Shown: positions 14,741 through 23,448, counted from the stretch's first letter. The stretch is 64,000 nucleotides of DNA from Alkalimarinus coralli (GCF_023650515.1 NZ_CP096016.1:4736501-4800500); one strand, 5' to 3'. Notes: generated from the sequence alone by a model not told the origin. Numbers and translations are program-made.

Positions 14741-16405
14741 TTAGCCAGCGTTGGCTTTGTCGCTTTGGTCACCACACAACCTTTCCAACGCCGCCATTTC
14801 TCCTGCAATTTTGGCGTGCTGGGCAATCTCAGCCTGTTCGCTCAGGATCTCTTCAAGGATTTCTACGGTGGTCAGGGGGTTTGCCAGGACAACCCTGAAT
14901 ACAACGCAGGGCCTACCCTGATATTGCATGGGTTCCAGCCGTGTTCTGGAAACAAAGGCTCGCCCTAGTTCCCGCTGCGCCTTCTGTATATATTTAGTGA
15001 CTCTATTCAGGTGGGTATTAATCCTCTCCATCTGTTCTGGGGATGAGGTTTTAAGCGTTTGTTGCACGTTGCCAGGGCAATAACGGTAGGTCAGTATATT
15101 GAGTTCAGGCTCGGTAATTAGCTCAAACAGATCGTTTTGCTTGATTAACTTGGCGAAAGAGCGGGCCTTGTCGATGCCTTGGTTAATCAGGATTTCGTAA
15201 CCTTCTCGGCCAATGATTCTTAACCCTGAATGTATAAGCATGGCCATACCCGGGCGAGAGCCTTCCAATGTGGTGCTACCCAGGTCTTTCGAGCCTTTTC
15301 GTATTATGTACTGGGCATGGTGTTCAATTGAACTCAGCTTGGTTGGGTCCTTAAACAGAACTAAACCTGCTCCCATCGGGACGTAGAGCTGTTTGTGGGC
15401 ATCGATGGTAACAGAGTCTGCTTTTTCAATGCCTTTCAGTAGGTGTTTGTTATGTCTGGAGAAAAGGGTCGGTCCGCCCCATGCCGCATCAACGTGAAAG
15501 TGTGCTTTGAACTCTCTGGCTATTTCTGCCATTTCATCTAACGGGTCTACATTGCCTGTTTCGGTGGTGCCTGCGATACCGACAATTGAGATGATCTTGA
15601 CTTTTTCACTCTGAAGTTGAATGCACTTCTTGCGTAGCTCATCAAGTTTGATTCGGTTATTTTCGTCGGTTTCAATCGCCACCATGTTTTCACGGCCAAT
15701 ACCCAGAACGTCAGCGGCTTTACTGAGGGAGTAGTGACCGCGCTTCGATACAACGACTGCTGCGCCTTCGTAACCGTAGTACTTTAAGGCTTTGAACAGC
15801 CCCTGTTGGTTGATACCTTTAAAGTTTCCCTCAGCTGGGAATGCCAGGTTTCTGGCCGCCCAGAGTGCGGTGATGTTGGCGACCGTACCCCCTGATGCCA
15901 TCGAGCCAAGCGCATGATAGGCATCGTGCATCCAGCGCTTGTAAAACTCGTTATCCTGATCGTAGATAAGCCTGTGCAACATCCCCATTACTTGACGCTC
16001 CATCGGAGTGAACGCCTTTGAGGTCTCGGTTTTTACCAAATTCTGATTGAGTGCAATCATAATTTTGGACAATGGCAGCATAAAATAGGGGAGTGCCGAG
16101 GTCATATGGCCTACAAAGCTGGGAGATGCTGTGTGTACCGATTGAGCGACCAGTTTATCAAGTAAAAACTGGGTCTGCTCCGAGACAAAGATTGGTTTGT
16201 CGGGGATTTTTGCGTCGGAGAAATCTTTCTCCACCTCGGAGAGGTCTTTTTCCACTGCCACAATATGGTCTTGTAAAAAGCCAGCAAGATTTCGAGAAAT
16301 ATTCTTGTCAATCTGGCTGAGGGTAGAGTCTGGAGCCTCGGGTACAGTGAAAACCCGGTACATACTCTTTATGCTGGCGAGAGCCAGTTTTTTCTGTTGT
16401 GGCAT
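14741..16405 (-). CDS. panP: PLP-dependent aspartate 1-decarboxylase-like protein (PanP)
   Basis: A 554-residue group II PLP decarboxylase. Visible residues are HVDAAWGG at about 304-311 (PLP-ring Asp), the Schiff-base Lys338 in TIDAHKQLYVP, and the GSMASGGTVANITA phosphate-binding region near 167-180. Overall sequence and length resemble PanP of Vibrio, which makes beta-alanine from L-aspartate for CoA synthesis in bacteria lacking PanD. Glutamate decarboxylase-like activity cannot be excluded from sequence alone. The N-terminal 70 residues are a charged helical extension seen in the PanP group. A DUF985 cupin follows in the same operon. Confidence 0.8.
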   Translation of the reverse strand: MPQQKKLALASIKSMYRVFTVPEAPDSTLSQIDKNISRNLAGFLQDHIVAVEKDLSEVEKDFSDAKIPDKPIFVSEQTQFLLDKLVAQSVHTASPSFVGHMTSALPYFMLPLSKIMIALNQNLVKTETSKAFTPMERQVMGMLHRLIYDQDNEFYKRWMHDAYHALGSMASGGTVANITALWAARNLAFPAEGNFKGINQQGLFKALKYYGYEGAAVVVSKRGHYSLSKAADVLGIGRENMVAIETDENNRIKLDELRKKCIQLQSEKVKIISIVGIAGTTETGNVDPLDEMAEIAREFKAHFHVDAAWGGPTLFSRHNKHLLKGIEKADSVTIDAHKQLYVPMGAGLVLFKDPTKLSSIEHHAQYIIRKGSKDLGSTTLEGSRPGMAMLIHSGLRIIGREGYEILINQGIDKARSFAKLIKQNDLFELITEPELNILTYRYCPGNVQQTLKTSSPEQMERINTHLNRVTKYIQKAQRELGRAFVSRTRLEPMQYQGRPCVVFRVVLANPLTTVEILEEILSEQAEIAQHAKIAGEMAALERLCGDQSDKANAG

Positions 16406-16623
16406 AAGCTTATCTTCGAGTGTTAACGACTACGTTCTGCTACTGGCTCGATAGGTTCTGATTGACAGTGTAAAAACAGTATCGCAAGCCCCTGTATGTA
16501 GGAATAAAGGGACAATGAATTCGTAAATAATGGGGCGTAGTATAGACTGTCGGGAATAAGATAACCAGAGGTGCGATAGAGCGCAGTAACACGGCTTCCA
16601 GCCATACAGTTATGCACCTATAG

Positions 16624-16692
16624 TTAGTATCGCTATGTATGCTTAATTAGTATCGCTATGTACGTTTAATTAGTATGAATATGTATGTTAAG
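16624..16692. repeat. Three 23-bp direct repeats upstream of the lipoprotein operon
   Basis: Units at 16624-16646, 16647-16669 and 16670-16692 share TTAGTATcgcTATGTAyGyTtAA; the third is more diverged. The 23-bp spacing is close to two helical turns, so the same face of DNA is presented each time. The array ends about 30 bp before a lac-like -35 box, a position suited to an activator or repressor that binds several times. Whether it is regulatory or a slippage product is not settled. Confidence 0.8.
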
Positions 16693-16723
16693 AGTCAACC
16701 TGGGAGCATAAAATTACGTTGCC

Positions 16724-16751
16724 TTTACACTTCGGCTTAATGCATTATGAG
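16724..16751 (+). promoter_or_regulatory. Candidate sigma-70 promoter of the lipoprotein operon
   Basis: TTTACA (16724-16729), a 16-base spacer, and TATGAG (16746-16751). Transcription would start near 16758, giving a leader of about 38 bases before the ATG at 16797. The 23-bp repeats lie at about -135 to -67 from this start. Confidence 0.45.
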
Positions 16752-16796
16752 CGGTTTGAATATACACTGCCTGCGAGAAATAAGGAGTTTTGTTCT

Positions 16797-18194
16797 ATGG
16801 CGTGGTTTATTTGTATCTGCCGAAGCGTTGCGCCGGTCATTCTGTTTGCGGTGCTTCAGGGCTGTGCAACCTCATCTCTCTTCAATGCGTATCCTAATCA
16901 GGCGGTAGTTTTTAAGAAGGCGATAGGCCCGGCTCAAACTGATGTGATGGCCGATAAGGTTTTGTCTGACCTGAGTGAAGAAAGAGACAGTGCAGATGCC
17001 ATGCTCTATATGATGGAGCGAGGGCGCGTCGCTCAACTGCACTCTCGCTTTGCTGATAGCAAACAAGACTTCCAATTAGTTATATCCCGATTTGATGAAC
17101 AAGATCTTGAATCGACGGTTAAACTTTCAGATTCTGCCGCTCAAGGCTCCTCTCTTTTAGTTAACGACAATGCGATCCCGTATAAGGGGGCAGGCTATGA
17201 GCGCATATTTACTCATCACCATCAGGCGTTTAATTATTTGGGAGAGAAAGATCTGGAGGGTGCATCAGTCGAGTTTAGAAAGGTAGCGCTTGAACAGAGA
17301 ATTCTTCTGGAGAAACATGAGCAGGAAGTTGCTGAGGCATATGACGAAGCAGCAGAAAATGATATTGATATGAGCACGCTCTCGGAGGCTTTCTCAGGGC
17401 TTGATTCAGTCGCTGGCAGCGTGAAGAGTTCATTCCAGAATGCCTATACCTTCTACGCATCGGCCGCATTCTGGGAGGCAACAGGTGAGCTTAATTCGGC
17501 GTTAGTGGATTACAAAAAAGCCTATGAAATAAACCCCGATAATTCGTTCATTAAGCAGGATATTGAAAGGGTTGCATTTAAACAGGGCGGTAGCTCCGGT
17601 GACAACGTTAATATCGCCAAAGACAACCAAGGCACCATCGTGGTGTTTTTTGAAGATGGTTTTGTACCGGCAAAAAGCGAAATTAAGCTACCTATACCTA
17701 CTTTTGATGGCGGTTTTTTTTCGTTGGCGTTCCCCTATTATGATGTGAACCAGTGGCCGGTCAGTCAGTCATTAAAAGTAATGGATGACCGTTTTAATGA
17801 ATTGGGAAGAACGGAGATTGTGGTTGATGTCGGCGCGTTGGCGGTTAAAGATCTTAAGGAGCGCATCCCCGGCTTGATTGTGCGGCAAACGTTAAGAGCG
17901 TTCGCCAAGTATGAAATGCAGAAGCAGGCTGAAAAAAATGGCGGGGCGGCGGGCCAGCTGATGGCCAGCCTATACAATATTGTTTCCGAGAGCGCTGACC
18001 GGCGAAGTTGGTTGACCCTCCCGCATACCGCGCAAATTATGCGCTTTAACCTTGATGAAGGGGTAAGAGAGCTTAACTTTTCCACGCCAATAGCTCAGAC
18101 CTCGCTCGCTCTGAATGTTAAACCTAAAAAAACAACGTTTGTCAGGGTGGTTAACGCAAATAATAACTTGATAACTCAGGTATATGAGCTTTAA
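16797..18194 (+). CDS. COG3014-type TPR-like lipoprotein
   Basis: A 465-residue lipoprotein. The ATG at 16797 is chosen because AAGGAG lies 9 bases upstream and the product then begins with a lipoprotein signal (MAWFICICRSVAPVILFAV, lipobox LQGC). Upstream in-frame starts would bury the signal. The first half is helical with TPR-like pairs (about 60-260, with YASAAFWEATGELNSALVDYKKAYEINP as a clear repeat). The second half is beta-rich (IVVFFEDGFVP, SFPYY-like strands). This arrangement matches COG3014 proteins of unknown function. It opens a five-gene operon with YcfL and LpoB homologues, which points to the outer-membrane inner face. Confidence 0.85.
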   Translation: MAWFICICRSVAPVILFAVLQGCATSSLFNAYPNQAVVFKKAIGPAQTDVMADKVLSDLSEERDSADAMLYMMERGRVAQLHSRFADSKQDFQLVISRFDEQDLESTVKLSDSAAQGSSLLVNDNAIPYKGAGYERIFTHHHQAFNYLGEKDLEGASVEFRKVALEQRILLEKHEQEVAEAYDEAAENDIDMSTLSEAFSGLDSVAGSVKSSFQNAYTFYASAAFWEATGELNSALVDYKKAYEINPDNSFIKQDIERVAFKQGGSSGDNVNIAKDNQGTIVVFFEDGFVPAKSEIKLPIPTFDGGFFSLAFPYYDVNQWPVSQSLKVMDDRFNELGRTEIVVDVGALAVKDLKERIPGLIVRQTLRAFAKYEMQKQAEKNGGAAGQLMASLYNIVSESADRRSWLTLPHTAQIMRFNLDEGVRELNFSTPIAQTSLALNVKPKKTTFVRVVNANNNLITQVYEL

Positions 18195-18232
18195 CTAATA
18201 CAATAATTTATATCTTCATAAGGAGCATGAAA

Positions 18233-18634
18233 ATGCGAAATGCGATATTGAAAGCCGTAATTATTGCAGGTGGAATATCTGCAATGGCAGGGTGTGCCGT
18301 TAATGAAACGGCGACGGTGACGGTTAATGATGATGGCACGACTCAGATTATCGAATCAAATAGTGGGCTATTATCTGACAGCTTGTCCATAGCCGACAGC
18401 AAAACAGGTTTTGTGGGGGATTTGCTAAAGGCGCAGGTGTCGATTAAAAATGACTCCAGAAGTGATCTCAACTTCCAATATAAATTTAAATGGCTAGATA
18501 AAAATGGTTTTGAAGTCGCGGTTGATGGCCGTCCGTGGATACCGATTAGTATCACTCCCTACGAAACCAAAACCGTTCAGGGCGTCGCGCCAAACCCTAC
18601 GGTGAATGCTTTTAAGATCCTAGTTCAGGACTGA
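18233..18634 (+). CDS. ycfL: YcfL-like lipoprotein (DUF1425)
   Basis: A 133-residue lipoprotein: signal peptide with lipobox MAGC, then a single beta-sandwich domain with the family features LKAQVSIKNDSRSDLNFQYKFKW and PWIPISITPYETKTVQGVAP. The ATG at 18233 follows AGGAG by 7 bases; the ATG at 18227 is too close. In E. coli ycfL is directly upstream of lpoB, and the same order is kept here. The function of YcfL is not established. The gene lies 38 bp after the COG3014 gene and 27 bp before lpoB. Confidence 0.85.
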   Translation: MRNAILKAVIIAGGISAMAGCAVNETATVTVNDDGTTQIIESNSGLLSDSLSIADSKTGFVGDLLKAQVSIKNDSRSDLNFQYKFKWLDKNGFEVAVDGRPWIPISITPYETKTVQGVAPNPTVNAFKILVQD

Positions 18635-18661
18635 ATATAAAAACCAACCATGGAGAAATCG

Positions 18662-19261
18662 ATGAAATTAGTACAGTTTTTTGCAGTCATTATGGCTGCG
18701 CTTATATTGGCATCCTGTTCCAGTGGCCCAAAAATACAGTATGGTGATGCGACGGCTGTTGAAACCACCACCATAGGGTTTGGTTCAACTGATCTGCAGT
18801 CTATTGCTGCGAAGCTGGTGGATGACTTAATTAGCTTTCCACCCATTGTGCAAATGACAAGCTCCCGCCGTCCTGTTGTATTTGTTGATAAAATAAAGAA
18901 CAAAACAACGGAACATATCGATACTGAATCCATTACTGATACCGTTCAGACTAAACTGCTTCAATCAGGGAAGTTTCGCTTTGTTGATATGACGGCGGTA
19001 AAAGCAATACAGGAACAGATGAAGTTCCAGACCGAGAGCGGCATGGTTGACCCAGGCAAAGCAGCGGCATTTGGCAAGCAGACTGGTGCAGAATTCATGT
19101 TGTACGGCAATATGTCCAGCATTGTGAAGCGTAATAGTGGCGCGCAGGATGTTTACTACAAGTTCACGCTCAAGTTAGTCAATCTTGAGAGTGGCATTAT
19201 GGAGTGGGCTGGGGAGAAAGAGATACGTAAGACCGGTGAGAAGTCTTTTATGTCTCTGTAA
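18662..19261 (+). CDS. lpoB: LpoB-like penicillin-binding protein activator, lipoprotein
   Basis: A 199-residue outer-membrane lipoprotein (lipobox LASC after a hydrophobic core). The globular domain has the LpoB/TolB-N-like pattern: RRPVVFVDKIKNKTTEHIDTE, the LLQSGKFRFVD strand-helix, and GAEFMLYGNMSSIVKR, ending with an EWAGEKEIRK strand. In E. coli LpoB reaches through the peptidoglycan to activate PBP1B. The short linker here (about 20 residues) differs from the long Pro-rich linker of enterobacterial LpoB. The only class A PBP seen in the window is PBP1A-like, so the partner is not known. The ATG at 18662 has GGAG 6 bases upstream. Confidence 0.85.
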   Translation: MKLVQFFAVIMAALILASCSSGPKIQYGDATAVETTTIGFGSTDLQSIAAKLVDDLISFPPIVQMTSSRRPVVFVDKIKNKTTEHIDTESITDTVQTKLLQSGKFRFVDMTAVKAIQEQMKFQTESGMVDPGKAAAFGKQTGAEFMLYGNMSSIVKRNSGAQDVYYKFTLKLVNLESGIMEWAGEKEIRKTGEKSFMSL

Positions 19262-19287
19262 GCACGCTTAAACGCTAAGCTAAAGCA

Positions 19288-19332
19288 TAAAGCCGAAAGT
19301 TGTTTTTCTCACAAAGCATTTTCGGCTTTTTT
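19288..19332 (+). terminator. Intrinsic terminator after lpoB
   Basis: AAAGCCGAAA (19289-19298) pairs with TTTTCGGCTTT, followed by six T. The loop is about 20 bases. It would end or attenuate transcripts between lpoB and the next gene, so the last two genes may be expressed at a lower level or from their own promoter. Confidence 0.8.
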
Positions 19333-19405
19333 AATTGATAGATATAGGTATTGTTGAAAATACTAGGTGTTGGGTAAGTAACCATTCATGATTAAGGATG
19401 AGATA

Positions 19406-20869
19406 ATGAAGACAACAAAAAAATTAGGTTTGGCTGCCGTATTGATGACGGCATCCGGTTTTTCACTGGCAGATGCGCAAGCGCCACCCGCGCCCCATGT
19501 GCCAGTAGCGCCTCAGCACTTGGCCTTACAAAATGAGGGGGGCAAAGAGACAGATGCAGTAATGGCAGAAAACTCAGGGAGTAATGCCTCGATCGAAGAA
19601 CAGAGTGTTGAAGCATCAAATATGTTCCCGGTTGCAGATCAGCTCTCTGCTAATGATTTGGAAATAAAGCGCGATAATTATCTATCTAAGCGTGGCATGA
19701 AACTTGGTCAGAACATTAAATACAATGATCAAGGTGTGCCGGTGAAGCAGTACTATATTGGCTGGGGGCAAGCCAATATCAGTCTTTCTCCGACAGATGT
19801 AGCGTTTGCTGATGCGCGTGTAGCAGCTTTTGAATCAGCATTACTAGCAGCGAAAGGCGAGTTTGTGAAAACTAAAAGGCGCCAAATTGCCTCTGAGTCG
19901 ATGCAGCGATTCTTTCAGGATGAGCGGGATTTTGATCCTGAGAAAGCAGCAGCCAACGATGACTATTTAAACAGAATGACAGACAAAGTCGCCACTTTGG
20001 CTGAAACGAAACTTGATGAGCTATTAATAGAAGCAGGGGAAGATCCTTCAAAATTTGGCTCTGCAGAGAAAAAACGTCTTGCAGAGGATTCGTTTCAAAA
20101 GACGATCAGCGTAAAAGCGCTGTCTAACGTGGCAGGCGTTCGAACATTAGCATCGTTTGAAGACCAGAAATCGGTGGGGGTCATGATTGTCTATTCTCAA
20201 AAACTTGAGGAACAGGCAAAAGCGATCTCCAGAGGTAAAGGGGCTTCGAAAAGCCAACGCATTGCCGGTAAATCGAGTGTTCCCCAGCAAATAGAGGCGA
20301 GTGTTGGAGATAAGGAAAACTATATTTTTCAACATGGCGTGCGTATTTTAACGGATGAATTTGGTAACCCGGCGCTTGTGGCGTTTGGGCAATCGGGGGT
20401 TCGCGCCACTAATAATGATTCAAAATTCAAAGTCGATATGGCGATAAAAGCGGCTAAGAGTGCCTCCCAAAGTTTTGCCTCAGCACAGTTTTCCGAGTTT
20501 GTTAATGCCACTGTCGCACTCGAGGACAAAACCCAGCTGCTGAGCAGCACTCAGATTAATCAGGTTTCTCAAGATGGCATTTTGACAGAAGAAGAACAAG
20601 TCAATGTGGGAAAACTCATTGATAATTATGTTAAGCAAAATAGCCGTACCAAAATCACTGGCATGACGACTATAAAAACCTGGACCGCTAACCATCCGGA
20701 TACTGGTCATCTTATCGTCGGGGAGGTGTTGATGTGGAGTCCGTTTACACGAGATGCCGCAACTCAGAAGTTTAATAAGGCGCCGGCCAAATCTACTCAA
20801 CCTAAACCGGCTAAGCAGCAAAACAAACTGCACCAAAGTGCTGATTTTGAATCAGACGCGAGCTTTTAA
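19406..20869 (+). CDS. Exported protein, DUF6844-like
   Basis: A 487-residue exported protein: signal peptide (MKTTKKLGLAAVLMTAS, cleavage near SLADA), then a Pro/Ala-rich and acidic low-complexity stretch to about residue 75, then a large mixed domain. That domain includes KRGMKLGQNIKYNDQG, an IGWGQANI strand and a long helical part. The pattern resembles proteins I recall as DUF6844, which sit beside LpoB/COG3014 genes; the function is unknown. The ATG at 19406 has AAGGA 7 bases upstream. The next gene starts one base after this stop, so the pair is co-translated. Family assignment is tentative. Confidence 0.7.
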   Translation: MKTTKKLGLAAVLMTASGFSLADAQAPPAPHVPVAPQHLALQNEGGKETDAVMAENSGSNASIEEQSVEASNMFPVADQLSANDLEIKRDNYLSKRGMKLGQNIKYNDQGVPVKQYYIGWGQANISLSPTDVAFADARVAAFESALLAAKGEFVKTKRRQIASESMQRFFQDERDFDPEKAAANDDYLNRMTDKVATLAETKLDELLIEAGEDPSKFGSAEKKRLAEDSFQKTISVKALSNVAGVRTLASFEDQKSVGVMIVYSQKLEEQAKAISRGKGASKSQRIAGKSSVPQQIEASVGDKENYIFQHGVRILTDEFGNPALVAFGQSGVRATNNDSKFKVDMAIKAAKSASQSFASAQFSEFVNATVALEDKTQLLSSTQINQVSQDGILTEEEQVNVGKLIDNYVKQNSRTKITGMTTIKTWTANHPDTGHLIVGEVLMWSPFTRDAATQKFNKAPAKSTQPKPAKQQNKLHQSADFESDASF

Positions 20870-20870
20870 A

Positions 20871-22121
20871 ATGAAAAAAATACTTTGCTATGTACTACTG
20901 GGGGTGATCTATACTAGCACCTCAATGGCCAAGACCGTTATGGAATCACGCCAGACGTCGGGGTTTGGTTCTAGTTACCAAGAAGCACTGGCCGCTGCGT
21001 TGCTCGAAGCGGTTAGACAGGTTCGCGGATTAGAAATTGGCACTGAGAAACAGTTGCAGATGGAGTTTCAACAAATAGCAACGGGGTCTTCTGAAACAAC
21101 GACAGCCAAAGCCGGCGTTAAAGAAGATATTTATACGCGGTCAAAAGGCTGGATAGATTCATATGAGGTGATTGAGGTTGTAAAACCTGAAGCAGGCGAG
21201 TCGTCATGGGAGGTGACTGTTTTAGCCAATATTCCTAAATTCCAGTCAGACATCAAAAACGATACCCGTAAAAGTATTGCGATAATGCCGTTTCGGTTTG
21301 CAACGGCCACCTTTGCCGTTAACGATCAAGGTAAAACGACGAATGCATATCAGTTGTCGAAACGATTAAAAGATCGTATTCAGTCTGGGTTTACTCAGTC
21401 TCGCAAGTTTGCGGTATTAAATCGTGATTATGGCGAAGAGTTTGAGTCTGAGACTCGATTGCTATCGTCTAAACATGTGCCGGCAAGTGAAGCGGGCCGG
21501 TTAGGTCAGGTGTTGGGAGCAGACTTTATGGTGGTGGGAAATATTTTCGACTTATCCACTAAAGTTGAGATATCAACGTTCTATGGCATGACTGACACGA
21601 AAATGGTTGACCGAATAGACTTGTCTTATCAAGTCATAGAGGTGGCTACTCAGAAGGTTATGTGGGCTGACACGGTGTCTCAGGAGTTTCCACGAAAAAA
21701 AGACCAAAAGAATACGGTTACACTAGATGCTGTTGCCAATATTGTGGTTTCAGGCGTCATGGATGTGATCTATCCCGTCAAGGTGATGGATGTGGTTAGT
21801 CAATCAGAAATTTATCTAAACCAGGGCGGCGATAGGATCAAGGTAGGAGACCGTTTTGAACTGTTTACCAAAGGTCGCAAAATAGTTGACCCGGATACCG
21901 GAATGCCCATTAAAGTAGACGGTAGTAAGTTGGGCGAGTTAAGTGTGCTTACCGTGTTGCCTAAGTATGCTATTGCTGAGTTAATCGATGGTGAATTAAA
22001 GCGGGTTCAAAAAGGGGCGGTTGTTCGGCTAATCACACAAGAGGAGGGGGCGAATAACACGCCTGTCAGTAAAGAGGCTAGGCCCACGGCCGGTTCAAGC
22101 GAAGCCCCGATTCAGTGGTAG
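20871..22121 (+). CDS. Exported FlgT/CsgG-like protein
   Basis: A 416-residue protein with a signal peptide (MKKILCYVLLGVIYTSTSMA). Three parts can be seen: an N-terminal FlgT_N-like domain (about 25-130, SGFGSSYQEALAAALLEAVRQVRG); a CsgG/TolB-N-like middle domain (about 135-300, IAIMPFRF ... RLKDRIQSGF ... RKFAVLNRD ... GADFMVVGNI); and a C-terminal barrel-like FlgT_C segment (about 310-395, GDRIKVGDRFELF ... GKL-like turn). FlgT of Vibrio forms a flagellar H-ring and CsgG an outer-membrane pore. Since no flagellar or curli genes are here, this one more likely serves the LpoB/YcfL lipoprotein operon. An upstream start inside the preceding gene is rejected. Confidence 0.75.
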   Translation: MKKILCYVLLGVIYTSTSMAKTVMESRQTSGFGSSYQEALAAALLEAVRQVRGLEIGTEKQLQMEFQQIATGSSETTTAKAGVKEDIYTRSKGWIDSYEVIEVVKPEAGESSWEVTVLANIPKFQSDIKNDTRKSIAIMPFRFATATFAVNDQGKTTNAYQLSKRLKDRIQSGFTQSRKFAVLNRDYGEEFESETRLLSSKHVPASEAGRLGQVLGADFMVVGNIFDLSTKVEISTFYGMTDTKMVDRIDLSYQVIEVATQKVMWADTVSQEFPRKKDQKNTVTLDAVANIVVSGVMDVIYPVKVMDVVSQSEIYLNQGGDRIKVGDRFELFTKGRKIVDPDTGMPIKVDGSKLGELSVLTVLPKYAIAELIDGELKRVQKGAVVRLITQEEGANNTPVSKEARPTAGSSEAPIQW

Positions 22122-22154
22122 TTCACTCTGCTGCTGAGTTGTGTTGCTGATTAG

Positions 22155-22185
22155 AAAGGCCAGTAGTTAATCTGCTGGCCTTTTT
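22155..22185 (+). terminator. Intrinsic terminator ending the lipoprotein operon
   Basis: AAAGGCCAG pairs with CTGGCC(TTT), 22155-22180, followed by five T. It lies 34 bp after the FlgT/CsgG-like gene and before a converging gene. Confidence 0.85.
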
Positions 22186-22195
22186 GATATCAGAC

Positions 22196-22231
22196 TTTTT
22201 TAATGCTCTGCCCTTTTTTAATACGCTGTCC
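22196..22231. repeat. 18-bp tandem duplication after the terminator
   Basis: TTTTTTAATGCTCTGCCC (22196-22213) is followed by TTTTTTAATACGCTGTCC (22214-22231), with a third partial T-run after. It sits in the gap between two converging genes. Confidence 0.7.
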
Positions 22232-22252
22232 TTTTTATACCTAGGCGCAGAT

Positions 22253-23293
22253 CTAAAGTAGTTCTTTCACCGCCCGTGTTAGCGCTTGCTCAATTTCATG
22301 GCCTTCAAGCTTTCGACCATTAACAAATATTGCAGGTGTGCCTCGAATACCCAAATTGATCGCCTGTAGTTCAGATTTTTTCACCTTCTGTGCTGTGCTT
22401 TCATCACTCAGGCAGGCCTGAAATTTTTCACTATCGAGTTGGAGTTCCGCCGCTAGCTCAGTCGGTGAGTTATTTGTCAGCTGAGCCTGCTTTTCAAATG
22501 CCAGGTTATTGTATTGCCAAAACTTGTTCTGTTGGTCTGCGCACACCGCCCCTTCGGCTACTTTTCTTGAAATACCAGAGCGGTTAATAGGGAAGTCCAT
22601 ATACGTTAACTGGATTTGATCTCCATACTCTTTGAGCAGCTTGTGCAGGGTATGGCTGGCGTCTTTACAGTGTGGGCACTGATAGTCTGCAAACTCGACA
22701 ATTTTAACTTTAGCATTAGCGCCTCCCGTGGTTGGGTAGCCTTCAGTCTCAATCGTAACGGCGGGTGACTTAGGTGGGCGAATAAGCAGCGCAAATTCCC
22801 CTTTGCTCTCTAGCTCGCCCAATACAGAAAAACGCTTTTCTCTGACTTTTTGTTGCATCAGGTACTGGGTAATATCGTCCTTTATCTCGTAAAGCGGCTT
22901 GCTGATGCGCTCTTTGTTGGCTTCAAAGAAGCGGTTGACATCCTCTTCAGATGGCGGTGAGACGGCAAGTAGTTTTTCTCGCGCCGCCTCTTCTGAAATA
23001 TTTTCCTTTTTAGCTTGTTCAGCAGCGACTAGCTGAAGTGCAGCCTCTTCCAGGAAGGCGCGTTGTTTCTCAAAATGCTCGTGTTCCATTTCATAGTACG
23101 GCATAGCGACACTGGTTGGCAGGTCACTGAGTGTAAAATCTGACCCTTTAAATGATATAAGTGCGTCTGTCTGCTCTTCTGAGGGTGTTTTTGCTGCATT
23201 CATTATGGTGGCAGAAATCAGCATACCAAGTGCAAAAGCCGCAAATGCGAAAGTGAACTTGCTGCGGTTTTGCTGGCGTTGGTTTTCGTTCAT
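22253..23293 (-). CDS. Membrane-anchored DsbA-like thioredoxin-fold protein with helical N-terminal domain
   Basis: 346 residues. One N-terminal membrane segment (about 12-32) anchors a periplasmic protein. A helical charged region (about 60-165) contains FEKQRAFLEEAALQLVAAEQAKKENIS and resembles the chaperone-like helices of SurA/PrsA-type proteins. The C-terminal DsbA domain (about 175-346) has the redox motif CPHCK, the FPINRSGISRKVAEGAVCA segment and the cis-Pro loop GIRGTPAIFVNG. A second Cys pair (about 255 and 293) may be structural. It could oxidise, reduce or isomerise disulfides; sequence alone does not decide. Confidence 0.85.
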   Translation of the reverse strand: MNENQRQQNRSKFTFAFAAFALGMLISATIMNAAKTPSEEQTDALISFKGSDFTLSDLPTSVAMPYYEMEHEHFEKQRAFLEEAALQLVAAEQAKKENISEEAAREKLLAVSPPSEEDVNRFFEANKERISKPLYEIKDDITQYLMQQKVREKRFSVLGELESKGEFALLIRPPKSPAVTIETEGYPTTGGANAKVKIVEFADYQCPHCKDASHTLHKLLKEYGDQIQLTYMDFPINRSGISRKVAEGAVCADQQNKFWQYNNLAFEKQAQLTNNSPTELAAELQLDSEKFQACLSDESTAQKVKKSELQAINLGIRGTPAIFVNGRKLEGHEIEQALTRAVKELL

Positions 23294-23448
23294 AGTTAGC
23301 CTTTTACTGGTTTGTTGGCGTTTGATTGGTTGTGATCTGGGCAGGAGAAGCTCAACCGTATTCGTATAAGAGCATCCTAATGATCAGTGCAATGCTTTCA
23401 AGTTAAATAAACGTTAGATTGGGGGCTGGCGTAAAAAGTCACAGATTA

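Larger units (their letters stand above)
16406..16796. other. Divergent intergenic region between panP and the lipoprotein operon
   Basis: About 390 bp holding, from the right, the ribosome site of the first lipoprotein gene, a candidate promoter (16724-16751), three 23-bp direct repeats (16624-16692), and AT-rich DNA toward panP that must contain its promoter. No gene is seen. Confidence 0.6.
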
